64,000 bases of DNA from NCBI GenBank assembly GCA_037576195.1, contig CM075103.1:12772001-12836000 (forward strand), written 5' to 3'. Position 1 is the first letter of the stretch, and every line of letters begins with the position of its first letter. The notes beneath the pieces were generated by a model. That model made no database searches, was not told where the DNA came from, and saw nothing but the letters and a program-made list of their open reading frames with translations. Below are positions 48,080 through 58,965 of the stretch, one piece after another. Position numbers and translations under genes: made by a program. The stretch comes from Phytoseiulus persimilis. Its lineage: Eukaryota > Arthropoda > Arachnida > Mesostigmata > Phytoseiidae.

Positions 48080-49389
48080 AATAGTAGGGAAGGATAGACA
48101 TCGAATCGCCGGTGAATAGGTCCAAGGCCGTACGAGACTAAGTTCGGCGGTAGCTCGGAGAGCACTTTGCCAACGCTATGCTCGGGCGAAGCGTCGTTGC
48201 TCGTTTGTGAATTACACGTTTTTAGCGCCGTGATGATGTCCCGCAACATAGTCAACCCGGCGGCGCGAATCCATAAGTTCGGAGCAGACGGCGTCTTCTA
48301 CGACGTTGGCGCCATCTCGGCGGTCAAGGCTCCTACATGACGTATGGATGCCGTCTCCGTTCCTTTAAGGACTCCGGAGCGCAGCACTCCGACGACGGCG
48401 AGCGCGGCAACGAACTCAGACGACACTTACGAAGGAGTTGCGATCGGCAAAAGGCAGAGGAGTCCCGAGTGTGGAAAGCCGAGGGCATCAGAGAAACGAT
48501 CTGAGGAGAGCCAATCATTCATGGGAGAGAATCAGTTTTCAAGACAGCTCAAGTCCTCAGCTCGGAACCGACTCGATTCTCTCGCAAAACGCCTGAAACT
48601 AATGTTTCTCATTCCTTAACTTGCTGCTGTAATTAGGGCCTGGCCAGTAGGGAGCGTGCTACCGCTCGGAAGGCTCCATAACGGAGGGACCTTGGTTGGT
48701 GTGAGTTGATCTGTGTCACGAGAGCGGGAAGGACACCAACCGATCAGTCGTCATCGCTATTCACCACCCGGACGTTCCCACAGCCGCTCGCTGTCTGGAG
48801 CTCGGGACGATGCCAACGTATGATTTACGTCGACCGGCCGTGGATTTGCGGAAGAACCGGTCCCCCGCTCGGGTGGTGCGGGAGTGCTTCGCAGAGCAGC
48901 GCTAGCGAAAGGCAGATAGGAGAATCCTGGCGATCAGAACGTCGCCCTCTCCTTCGGAATAGAGGACTGACTCGCTCGATGGCTGAAACTCCCTAGGGAG
49001 CATGAATGTAATCACAGGCTGTCAGCCGAGCGATGAGTGGTATGGCCTTTGGATGATTTGGGAACATTCCGAGTTTAGCCCTGCTGGGAGTTTTCCTCCG
49101 ATTATCACTGGTTCCTCATTGCAAGGGTACGAAACTTCTCATTCTACGGAAACTTGCGGACAATTGACTGCAGTCCCATTATCGCGCAGTCCCATCATGT
49201 TCCTCGATGATGAGACAGGTCAATTTGTCGAGTATTACTCGAAGATCGCTCATTTGGAACCGATACTTTTCGCTGGGCCCGAGTTTGGAAATTACGATTT
49301 CCCACACTGCGAGCGAAAGACATAAGTTCGCTTTCTCGAGTTGTAGCGTGCTCCAGAGATTGAGCGTCGATTGTGTGGGTCGTGATGCC
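48080..49389. other. no supported gene
   Basis: Short ORFs only, such as 48344..48619 (+, 91 codons, rich in Ser/Arg). No reverse transcriptase motif was recognised upstream of the LINE tail. Confidence 0.35.
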
Positions 49390-49752
49390 CCGCCCAAAAC
49401 GCAATTCAGCCTGGAAAGATATGGGCAATACAAAATACAAAGAGGCACAATAGATCATGTGCATATACGGCAACTCCAGAGGGACACGCTCGTTTCCAGT
49501 GCAAGAGCGGGTTTCCTAAACACCAACTATTCCAGAACAAGATTCGAATAAGGTGACGGTAAATGTGTACTATGCGGGCGTCACAATGAACACCTAGAGC
49601 ACGCGATGATCGAGTGCGAGGAAGAACAGCGGGATGAAGCGGAGATCTGCAGAAGACTAGGCCTATATGTAGAGCAGACACAACGGAGTTCAGAAAAATG
49701 GGAGGAAGCTACGAAACAAAACATCCCACGCACCTGCAAAATTTACGACTAA
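49390..49752 (+). pseudogene. 3' end of a LINE (non-LTR retrotransposon) ORF2
   Basis: One frame reads FSLERYGQYKI, then SSARAGFLNTNYSRTRF, a single in-frame TAA (49549..49551), GDGKCVLCGRHNEHLEHAMI and ECEE, ending at TAA 49750..49752. The ARAG-x-LNT...R-Y/F segment followed by a CX2CX8HX4C motif with LEH before the last Cys is characteristic of the C-terminal end of ORF2 in several arthropod LINE clades. The reverse transcriptase proper is absent, as expected for a 5'-truncated copy. The clade is not assigned. Confidence 0.7.
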
Positions 49753-51328
49753 CAATCCTAACCAATTGATCAATCAATGTCTACAAAAATCTGGAACTCG
49801 CGAACACCTACATCTTGGACAAAGACCATTACAGTCGAGTCCGCACGTGAGAGACTCGAGTTGGAACGAAAAACAGTTAGTCGTATGCTGATCTCTGTGA
49901 CATGAGGACTCTGATCTCTCGCGATTTGTAACGACGCTTCCCGGAGGTATTCTTTCATAGAAACTGGATCAGGACCGAGGTCATCGATGCGAGTTTCTCT
50001 CATATGACGAAAGGATTCGACTGTACTTGCCGCGCGTCACTCAGATGCGGTGAACCCGGGTGCATGACGATGATTCATGTGTCTTCCGAGATTCTGCGCC
50101 GTAGTGCCGTTCGGGCGCCCTCAAGTATGCGCGTAGGGGTACGAAAGTTGCTTCATTTGGGGCGAGTTGTTAGAGTTGAGCGATCTCCCAAGAGCAGAAC
50201 AACGTGAGGCGTTGTGCCACCACGAGGAACTTACGATTTACGCGCAAACTACGTTGCCGTTCTCATCTCCTCGGACGTTGTGAAATTACCGCGGACCTTC
50301 GAAGACAACCCTGCACGCACGAACGCGACCCGCGTTGGATCGTCCTGTAGCGCACAGCGCACGGGTTGCAATCATAGAGAAAAAGTATCGCCGAAGCAAG
50401 CATCGTTCGGTTTTCTGATGACACGACTCTGAACTGACTGCCATTCGAATCTTGGACACTTCCCATCGAGGGGACCGAAACCCTGTTCGGAGCGAGGAAG
50501 CTCATCGATCCCCAAAGCCTCTTCCTGAACGTCCGTTCCACCCACCCGTTGTCAGTGGACTCAATTCAACCCCGGCTCAGATCCAGTTGCGATTCCTCCG
50601 GAGGCGCGCAAACAGGAGGTTTGCCGATATATGCGTAGGAGACGGAGCTCAAGGTTGTCAGAATGATGAACAGTCGAGGGGGCCCAAACAAGCATTCCGA
50701 GGATTCCATGACACAAGTGTACGTATTGCGTCATGCAGACATTGGGACCACGGGGCCTAGGCCCATCTCATCGATCACGATGGCGTTGCGCTCCCCAGCC
50801 TCGCATCAGTTTATATTGCTCCTGCGCAGAAATCTGACAAGTGAGCCTTCTTCTCCGAGAATGTCCACTGCTCATCGAATCATTTTTTACGGGAGGATCC
50901 GGCCCTAGTGTGAGCACCACATGGGCTCCCCAAAAAATGCAGATTTTACGTGCTCGCCGGAGCTCCTGAATATACGAAACGCATGAATTCCGAGCATGAA
51001 TCCGCCCAAACGGATCGAGGGAGGTAGTGAAGAGAGCGCATCGAGGAGACCCACTGAGACCTGCGCTGATGAATCGATTCGGAGCAGTGCTCGCGATCTC
51101 CGAGGCTGAAGTCGCCGTCCGGAAGGACTGCCGAGGAGTCCTATGATGCATTTGTAGCCGGAGCGAGCCCGTATCAAGATTGACCCGACGAGCAGTTGTC
51201 GGTCTAAGAGGAGGCAGTTCATTTGTGAGACGTCAGGACTTTTTGATATCGTTCCCGGGAATCGCGAGTTTAGTCCTTAAAGGGAACTCTGACTGTTGAA
51301 GTTGTGGCAGCTCATTCCTATCTCTGAA
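49753..51328. other. no supported gene
   Basis: A 77-codon minus-strand ORF (49770..50003) with balanced amino-acid use is the most protein-like piece, but it has no recognisable domain. No poly(A) or tandem tail was found directly after the LINE relic. Confidence 0.35.
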
Positions 51329-51480
51329 CTCTGGAGCGGGGCTCGAGTCCGCTCGTTGAATCCAAATCCGACTCTGTTTCGGATTCGAATCCGCGTGGAA
51401 ATCCATGTCCGAATCTGGAGTCGGGTCCAGACTCGAATCCGGACTTGGAGCCGACACCAAGTCAGGCTCGGAAGCGCACA
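51329..51480. repeat. degenerate GGATTCG/CGAATCC repeat patch
   Basis: Alternating CGAATCC, GGATTCG, GACTCG and CGAGTC words over 150 bases include TCGGATTCGAATCCGCG, a near-palindrome. The same word family builds the inverted arms at 55129..55385 and the patches at 28.1 and 29.1 kb. Confidence 0.5.
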
Positions 51481-51491
51481 CGCTTGATGCC

Positions 51492-51535
51492 AGGGGCGGA
51501 CCGCCCCCCCCCCCCCTCTTCAGGGCACGCCACTG
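51492..51535 (-). mobile_element. probable transposon terminus (CAGTGGCGTGCCC...)
   Basis: Read on the minus strand from 51535 the sequence is CAGTGGCGTGCCCTGAAGAG, then a run of 13 G (51504..51516) and CGGTCCGCCCCTGGC. Starts of the form CAGTGGCGTRSCC followed by a G-rich run are common at the ends of non-autonomous DNA transposons in arthropods. The partner end was not found nearby. Confidence 0.35.
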
Positions 51536-53689
51536 AAACTTCGCGGCCTATGAGTGGGTCTCAACCATAGTGTGCGGGAGCTCGGGCTAGATACTGGAGT
51601 ATTGATTGAGGTTCCCGACGTGATACAGCCTCGAGTTCTGAGAGAGAATCTCGCGAGCTATCTATTGGACTGCGACTCACTTGTCGGTAGCTGTATAACT
51701 AACAAGGGAACTATACGAAGTGTAGCACCAAGATTTGAATAGGAGGCGCTCATTTTGTGGTCCATGACGGCAGCACGATGAGACACCTCCTTGTGGTCAT
51801 GATCGTGGATCAACTCCCCAATCCACCCTGCTCATCGCTTTGCGTACCATCCGCTGCGCGAGCGTGTACTCACTTCACTATGAAAGACAATCATGATCTC
51901 GTTGCCGGATTGGACTTCATGAGTTAACGGATCTGAACGAAAATCGAGCTGCGAATGGAGGGCTCTACAATAGGGCCAGAGATAATACTTGCCCGAATCG
52001 AAACCTGTCCCACGGCCATAGGTTTAGACGTCCTGGGGACGACCTATTATCGAGAGACCGAGGCAATCACGAGCAAAGAGGTTCTGTCACTTTGATTTGA
52101 CGCTGGGATGCATCGGGATGCATAATATGGCCGAAGACAGACCGAAATAGAAGGAGGTCGGATGCCGCCCTTTCGGGATGTTCCGCGCTCAAACATGCCG
52201 GTGGTGTTGTCGGTCTCGACTCTTCTCCGTCTCCTACCGGTAGAACAGTTTGGAGGGGACCCCATGAACAACTCGGCCCGTGTTGAAGTTCAACCAACTT
52301 ATCCCGTCGCTCACTTCTGCTCAGGTTGAAAGTTCGGAGCGTGTTTCCAGAACATGCGACGTCTCTGCGGCGACTCGGTTGTCAGGTCGGCCTTCTGAAC
52401 TTGGATTTGAGGAAGGAGGTTATTTAGGTCGACTTGCTCGCGCGGAACATCTCGAGCGCACTATTGTTCGACTGATGACTATGATATCGGCAGATTCTCC
52501 GGGAATTCGGCCGTCGCTCAATCGTATCAGCACAAGAGCGGATCCGAGTTTCTGGATGAGTCTCGTTCTCTGAGACAGATTTATGACGCGCTCAATACCA
52601 ATATTTGGCTCCTCTCTTCGAGGCATTCTAGCTTCAGGTTTTCCAACGAGTTGACACTCTCCGGACCCAAAAAGAGTTCGCTTACATCCCCGCCTTCCTC
52701 ATGGTCGAGAATAATCACCGTTTGCGTGGCTGTGAAGTTCTTTCCCTCCGCAGGTGGATTGGATCGGATTTGTGGTCAGCCGGAAACAGAGAGGAATAGC
52801 TCTCCACTTTTTTGCGAGAATTGTCAATCGGACCGTTCGCAGTCCATTGAGGCTTCCGTGACTCCCCTCGATCCCTCTTCGTTCGATTCTCAAGCTCGCT
52901 CCAAAATCGGTGGCATGTCTAAATTTCGTGAGACACGTGGCATCGCGGCGTCCGGTGATGCCGTTGTACCGATGAAGGTTCTATGAAACTGTCAGGGAGC
53001 GTTTCGTGCAATTCACCTTTCTGATATTTGAACCGACAGTGCCAGTTAAGAACTAGAAATGGGCTTTGCAGAAACCAACTGCTCAGCTGCGAGAAAATGA
53101 CTCAAATACAGTGTGGCCAACGAAAGTCGGGAATTTTCTTGATCTTCCTTCTATTGGTCCTGACTCGATTGAAAACAGCCCGATCCTGGAAATACTTCTC
53201 GCGATCGATGGCTGAACGAAGGACACATATTTTCTCGTTTCAGTAACGTCAAGCAGTCAAGACTTGACTTTTCTAGGGAGCCTCGAAAATGCTCATCTTT
53301 TCCGAACTTTTTCAAAAAACTGCACGTGGCATGTCTCAAGTAATTCGATCCTGTTCGTATTGATTCCATAGAATGCGGCGAAGGATTCCCCACATTCGGG
53401 TCGACCCGACAACTGTGTTTTGCTCGCCCGAAAATAAAGCTCAATCAGTTCTTGCTTCCAGGATAAAAAAAAACTGGAAGAGCTCATCATTCGAGCGAAA
53501 GTGTTCGGATCGACCCCGCTTAATTCGCTAAGTTTGGACCAATCTGAGAACTCTCCGCCATCGGGAAGTTTCCCGAATCCGCCAACAAATCAGTGGCTTT
53601 TTCGATGCTGATGCGATCGGTCGTCAATTTCGAGCTCTCAACCGACCCTCGCCCTTTCTTGAGCGAGAGTGGGGAATTCTATGTAGACA
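51536..53689. other. no supported gene
   Basis: ORFs of up to 111 codons (52651..52986, +), unrecognised. No repeat or RNA gene seen. Confidence 0.4.
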
Positions 53690-54060
53690 TGTAACTCCGT
53701 ATCACGGATTACGGAACTTCGCCGTATTGAGGCGTTACGGGAAATCAAACCCGTAAAACGTAATTACGGAAAATATTCTTCGTAAGTCGTGATTAAGGGT
53801 AAGGAAACCCATTTGAACAGATGATGTTTCGTGCACGAATTCTTTCGAAAAACTTCGCTGAGAAATTCGGGCATGCGGCATTCGGTACTCACGGCTTCGC
53901 AATGGGGAATTCAATCAATATCGCTGATCCCTACATCAAGGACATCTGGGGTGTGAATGTGGGCGGGGTCATGTCCCGAAATGAGGAATCACGGGATAAG
54001 TTTCCCGTAAGCCTTGATCGAAAATGTTCCCGTGAGCCGTAATACGGAAAAACACGTCTT
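53690..54060. repeat. possible element with CCGTATTACGG-type ends
   Basis: Words such as GGATTACGG, CGTTACGGGAAATC, CCCGTAAAACG and GTAATTACGGAAAA crowd 53697..53800. Related words (TTTCCCGTAAGC, TTCCCGTGAGCC, GTAATACGGAAAAA) crowd 53998..54055. Between them lies a 73-codon ORF (53821..54042) of no recognised family. The arrangement suggests a small degenerate element, but arm alignment is poor. Confidence 0.3.
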
Positions 54061-54355
54061 ATTCTATGCCGTATCCAAGAAAATAAATTCGAACTGGATC
54101 GCTTCACTTGGGAGGTTTCGCGGGCAGTGACTTGACAAACTTTGAAGAAAAATTGGCATTTTCTGAGGCATCCTAGGAGAAACAATTTTCGACCGATTAA
54201 CGCAAATGATAAGAGGCTGTGTTATCCTTCCCGCAATCATTCGCAAAAATAATTTCTAGAATTCTACCTTTTTTCGCCGAGTCATGACCGGAATAACATC
54301 GGGTGAGAATATCCCCGGCTCACGTTGACCCGGAGCAGGACAACTCGTCGCCGGA
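54061..54355. other. no feature apart from GGACAACTCGTCGCCG-like units
   Basis: Ends with AGGACAACTCGTCGCC (54337..54352), a partial extra unit of the inverted arm that follows. Confidence 0.3.
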
Positions 54356-54995
54356 CAGCTTCGCTGACGATTCGACGCCAGAGCGACTCATCGCGGGACA
54401 ACTCGTCGCTGAGGTGACTCGTCGCCGGACAACTCATTTCAGTCCATTAAATCACCGGCGGGGGTGGCGCGGTGACATGAGCGCCATTCCGTGCGCGCTT
54501 TTTTTCGGAACGCCAGCTTAGCTCCGCCGGAGAAGACTAGAAACTGCCGTTATCGTTGAGTATCGCCTAATATCCGCAACTCGGCCTCTGGGGTTATCCT
54601 TCATCAGGGCTCTGGTTTCATCAGGGACAGCGTGATTTCAATGATTCGGCCGTAGAATCAGATATTCGACTGAATCGACATCCTGACGAGGCGTTTACGA
54701 ACCAGACCAGGAAATTGGGAACGGAGGAGGTTGAATCAAAGAAACGGAAAACTTCGACACGGGTTTCTGGTTCCGAAAGAGTATACCGGAAGTCGGCAGT
54801 CTGATGAAGTTCATTTCGTTCGTCTGTCAAAATGGCGAATGAAGTGCCAGGTGGGCTGACTACTTTCCATTCTGCACGTTGCAGCACTCGATTCCCCGTG
54901 GATTCCGAGGAGACTCAGTTCCTGGCGTCGAGTTGGTTGGCGAAGAGTTGTCCCGCGACTAGCCGCTGTGGCGCCGAGTCGTCAGCGACGAGCTG
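54356..54995. mobile_element. 640-bp element with about 70-bp terminal inverted repeats
   Basis: The left arm 54356..54425 and the right arm 54924..54995 are inverted copies. Over the outer 50 bases about 86 percent agree, including the identical runs TCGCTGACGA and TCGCGGGACAACTC. Similarity then fades. Each arm contains internal copies of the unit GGACAACTCGTCGC, so the ends are themselves repetitive. The interior carries only an 88-codon unrecognised minus-strand ORF (54621..54887). The layout fits a foldback-like non-autonomous element. No clear target duplication was seen. Confidence 0.6.
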
Positions 54996-55128
54996 TACCG
55001 TACCGCGTTGACCTACCTGTACTACAAGGACATGCGATCAGTAGGAGTTCCTCTCGCACTGATCTTTCAGATCCTGGAGTATTCCTGTTATCGGGGCTGA
55101 ATTCAGAGCAAGTTCGAATAATCGAGGC

Positions 55129-55385
55129 CGGATTCGGATTCGGATTCAACGATCGGATTCGGATTCGAGGGTCTGTTAATGCATCCGGGTGGGGAGTTCC
55201 AACTCAGAGCCAATCCAATACCGCTCTCAGATGGATTTCTGCTCATACAGAGCACAGTTGGAACCGCGAAATCGGCCCGGGCTCCAGGAGCCGCTACTTG
55301 ATGCGAGCTGACGGAGGGGCGTGCTCATTGCAATCTAGGTCCGAATTCACACTCGAATCCGACTCTGAATCAGAATCCGACCCAG
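55129..55385. repeat. inverted GGATTCG arrays about 170 bp apart
   Basis: The left array (55129..55172) is GGATTCGGATTCGGATTC then GATCGGATTCGGATTCGAG. The right array (55341..55385) is the diverged complement, such as CACTCGAATCCGACTCTGAA and CAGAATCCGACCC. The two can pair. The + frame crossing the right array encodes an acidic run (SDSESESDPDLDLE), a by-product of the repeat. Confidence 0.5.
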
Positions 55386-58150
55386 ATCTGGATCTGGAAA
55401 ATAATAGGATGGCCGAATTCCGATTCCAATCGTGCCAACGAATGGTACTCGTGGACTTGTTCCTTCTGGTATTCAGGAAGCGCTCAATGGATTCTTTATC
55501 GTCATCGACGATTTGTTAGTCTTTGGGGCATGCGTTCGACTCTATCCAAGCCCCTCCAGAATAAAATACCAACGTGTATCCTCTCCTGTTTTCCTCTCGA
55601 TCGTATTTCTCGCTCTCGGTTCGAAAAGCATTGCCTAATAAATCACATCCGTTTCGCTGTAGAGCCTCTTGGACGGTTCGTCGTCGATGTCGCAACAATT
55701 AAGGCTGATCGATCACACTGCCAGCAGGTGCTATATCAAAATACACAGTCGCCGGCAATCGCCTCGTTTTGAGAATTGGCTCCTTCGCGGCAACCGTGCG
55801 AAGAAAATACGTGAACACATACCCCTGAAAGCTTCGACAGCAGGCGACATCGACTCATCTAAAAGCATCACCGAAGTCAGCTGGAACAGAGAGAGATGCT
55901 TCGAGTCACAAGAAGCTGCATACCCTTTCCTCGTTCCGGCAGCTCTCCGCCTCTACGCCATCTCTAGGTTTCTGAGGGAGATTTTTTTGTGGGGAAAATT
56001 CACAAATATCCAGGTATCGTGTCGTAGCCGACAAGACAACACGCCTCATATCAGTAGTTGAAACGCATCGACTTCCCATTCACCACAGGGTCTGAACCTG
56101 GTTGAATCCAAGGCGAAAGGATGTAATCCCCAGGTTGAATCCGCACACAACGTCATCATGTCCCCTCTGAGACCTGGGTTGCCCTCAGTCGACCGTGGAA
56201 TCCGTGACCCAGGCTGTTCCGGCTCCGATTGACTCATGTTTGTAGCGATTTTTCGAGAATCCGGCTGTAGTTCTGAATGTCGGTACTCATTATTATCCAT
56301 ACCGACTCCTACGAGACGACCGTCAGCATAGCGGACTTGTTGGAGTGAGTCGTGCGAAGCGCACGTCGTCGAGTAACGCGAGGCTCCATGCGGCCGCTGG
56401 TTCGAGCCACGGCCGGCTCGGTACGGATCGTAGCACGCTCTCGGGAGCTATCCTATTCGAGCATGCAGCACCCTCCGTATCGGTTCGTGCAGCCCATCCG
56501 CTCGCATCAGATTATCATTTTTCGGTTTCACAGAAAATACCACGACTACCCGCCGGTCGAACACCGCAGATATGATTCGTTAGTTGAAAATCATTACTGC
56601 ATTTTCATGACCTTGACGTATAGCTGAAATTTAAGGAAGCAAGAGCGTTACATCACCCGAAATGAGTTTTCAAGTCGACACAGCTTCGCCAAATACCAGG
56701 CTTGTCAGTCCGCAGGGGACCTGACGTAAATTATTTCTACGTCGATCCCCAGAGCTGAATGAAATATTTCCCCTCTTTCAGTTCGAAGAAAGGCTACACA
56801 ACAGGGATCTGCTCCTTCGTCCAATGTTACTGACGAACATGCAAGAAATCTTGAATGAACGTGGCTCGGCTGCGACCCGCGAATTCCACAATGACTGGAT
56901 CTCCGTCGGGATAGAATGGTGCCATCGAAGCGAGAAAAATTTCGAATCCTGTTTTGGTCATCGTTGCACATAAAGAACATTCCACGGCTCGTTATCGCGC
57001 CAGAAGAGGAAAAACACTCACGTCCCTCTGGAACAGTCTGTGGGCAATCTACTCTGTCGAGCTTCACAGATCGGCTGAGAGCGATTTTTCTCAGCTGCTT
57101 GAAAATCTACCGATTTCCCCGTGTTTCTATTCGCTTTAATGTTCGCAGAGTATGACTTGACCCTGATCGCGCTTGACGAAAAGCTCCTTCCATGGAAGAT
57201 CATGGAACTTCAGTTCGGAGGAATAAGAAAAACATGACGAAGTGTTGTCGAGCAAGCGTTGTGAACAATAATTGCCGCTTCAATACCTGGGGCCGAAGAT
57301 GGATCAGCTTGATCCCGTTCGGTTCGATTCTCCTTGCTGGAAAATTCGGCCGCGCTGGGAATCCAGGCACAAAAGGTTGTGCGAGGAAACCTCATCTTCC
57401 GGGACAAACATGGAGACGAAAACCGAGCTGGCAAATCTCGTCCTGAGGCTATATTCAATGTCTGAGTTATCGATGCTTTTCTGTGTTCCGTGTTCGCAAC
57501 CTCGATGACCCAACAATGGACTATCCAGACTTCATGAGGTGCATTTTCCTACTTCGGGACACCGATGGCCTCGATCGATTTCCATATTGACGACTCCAGG
57601 ATACCAACTGCAACTTCACCGGATCCGGACCGCTGTCCGTATCGGGAGTGTTCATTTTCAGCGCCTCTTGTATTCGGAAGAGGGCCCTCACCGCCACGAG
57701 ATAATCGGGGCAGACATTAGATTTCTTCGTGTCTTCTTTCGGAAATTCAGGTTTCTCCGATTTTATCACCACGCCCGTATGTCCGTATGGTTTCAGACCA
57801 TCAGGATGTAACGTAAACCCGGATGACGCAGTATGACATCATCGACCCGGAGGGAAAACGCGCGCGCGCTGCAGATACAGTCCTCCTCTCCCCCTATGAT
57901 GGAGCTGTACCGGGGCCGTTTCGTGGTTGCAACGCCTGGGGTCTCCGCTGACTCACCAAACCGTGCTTCGTGATCGGAGTCTGAGGGCCGCCGTGTTCAT
58001 AACGAGCGTTCCACGGCTCGGGGATCTTCAGAAGTCGGCCCGAACGGGCTCGGTGACAACCCCTCTGCAATGGTTGGAGACAATGTGAAGTGTTGGAGCC
58101 GCCAACCGACCTTTCTGCTCGCGGTGTGATCTCTCCGTAGACGGGCCGCC
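55386..58150. other. no supported gene
   Basis: Short unrecognised ORFs. A loosely repeated CCTGGTTGAATCC / CCAGGTTGAATCC / ACCTGGGTTG motif occurs at 56096..56190. A run of alternating CG (CGCGCGCGC, about 57861..57869) lies 360 bases upstream of the secreted-protein gene. Confidence 0.4.
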
Positions 58151-58162
58151 CTCACCACAATC

Positions 58163-58190
58163 TTCAGTGACGTCGACGAGCTTATATCTA
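58163..58190 (+). promoter_or_regulatory. possible core promoter of the secreted-protein gene
   Basis: A TTCAGTGACGTCGACG stretch combines an initiator-like TCAGT with a TGACGTC half-CRE. It is followed by a TATA-like TTATATCT at 58182..58189, about 36 bases before the ATG. The order is not the canonical TATA-then-initiator, so only one of these can be functional. Weak support. Confidence 0.2.
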
Positions 58191-58224
58191 CAATGCTTGC
58201 CCAGAGATCGCGTTCTTTCGCACT

Positions 58225-58653
58225 ATGAGCCTCGTTTTGATACTTGTGAGTGTTTCCGCGCTCGTCATGGCCGTTCGAGGACGTCCGCTCGAAACGACGA
58301 CTCCTATCACCACCACGGCGACGAGTGCGAGATCACCGCCGAGGGATTCCCCGCTGGGAAACGTTCCCAGCAACGGCTCCAGCAGCTCGAACGATGTGGA
58401 AGACTACCTGCTTACAGTGACTGCGTCGAACAAAGACGATATCGTCGAGGAATGTGAAAAGTTCGCTCGCATTGTGGTTAACGGGAAGAATCGCATAGAG
58501 GAGGCGATCGCTACCTTTGGCGATCGAGAACTCTTCTATGACCCGGAAGCCGTACGCCGACGGATTTCTGAAGCTGTCGCCCGGGTATTGGATGAACGCT
58601 CAGGAAACAAACTCGACAAGTACTTCCGTTGCGTTGAGAAGCTCTCTGGATGA
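58225..58653 (+). CDS. secreted small helical protein, family unknown
   Basis: Predicted 142-residue protein. Residues 1..19 form a typical signal peptide (a hydrophobic LVLILVSVSALVMAV core, then RG before RPLE). Residues 24..58 are a Thr/Ser/Pro-rich low-complexity linker with one N-glycosylation sequon (NGS). Residues 60..142 look alpha-helical and hold two cysteines (EECEKF and FRCVEK) that could form one disulfide. Third positions are mixed but the ORF has a regular amphipathic pattern, unlike the surrounding ORFs. The ATG at 58225 is chosen because it starts the signal peptide. The reading frame is intact in one exon, ending TGA. An AATAAA at 58946..58951 suggests a 3'UTR of about 300 bases. 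I recognise no family, so no function is assigned; secretion is the only inference. Confidence 0.65.
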   Translation: MSLVLILVSVSALVMAVRGRPLETTTPITTTATSARSPPRDSPLGNVPSNGSSSSNDVEDYLLTVTASNKDDIVEECEKFARIVVNGKNRIEEAIATFGDRELFYDPEAVRRRISEAVARVLDERSGNKLDKYFRCVEKLSG

Positions 58654-58945
58654 GCAGCGCTCCAGACACGTCTGCCGAACAATTGATCAACGAGTTCGAT
58701 CGTAGTCCCCGGTGCGTTCCGAACGAAGTGTTCGGAAGGTGTCTTCTGTTCCGAGCCACGGGCTCTGCCCCCGCGACAAGAAAAAGCACAGTCTCGTTTT
58801 CGAGAAAAACTGATCTCTGGATGAACTATGATCCCGCTAATCACACTTTCGCTCTGTTCCCGGATTCCGCGCGCGTCCCTCTCGTTTCACCGGGAATCGC
58901 CTGTTTCATAGTGGCTTCGTTCATTGGTGTTCGGAGGGAACATGA

Positions 58946-58951
58946 ATAAAA
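58946..58951 (+). terminator. AATAAA polyadenylation signal
   Basis: Canonical hexamer 293 bases after the stop codon of the secreted-protein gene, on the same strand. Cleavage would fall near 58965..58980. Confidence 0.4.
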
Positions 58952-58965
58952 CTCCACCAGGACTG

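Noticed and set aside
49770..50003. 77-codon minus-strand ORF with protein-like composition
   Set aside because: No homology recognised, no splice signals tested by transcript, and it is antisense and adjacent to the LINE tail.
58650..58949. 99-codon ORF just after the secreted-protein gene
   Set aside because: It overlaps the stop codon of 58225..58653 and lies in its likely 3'UTR before AATAAA; it has no motif.
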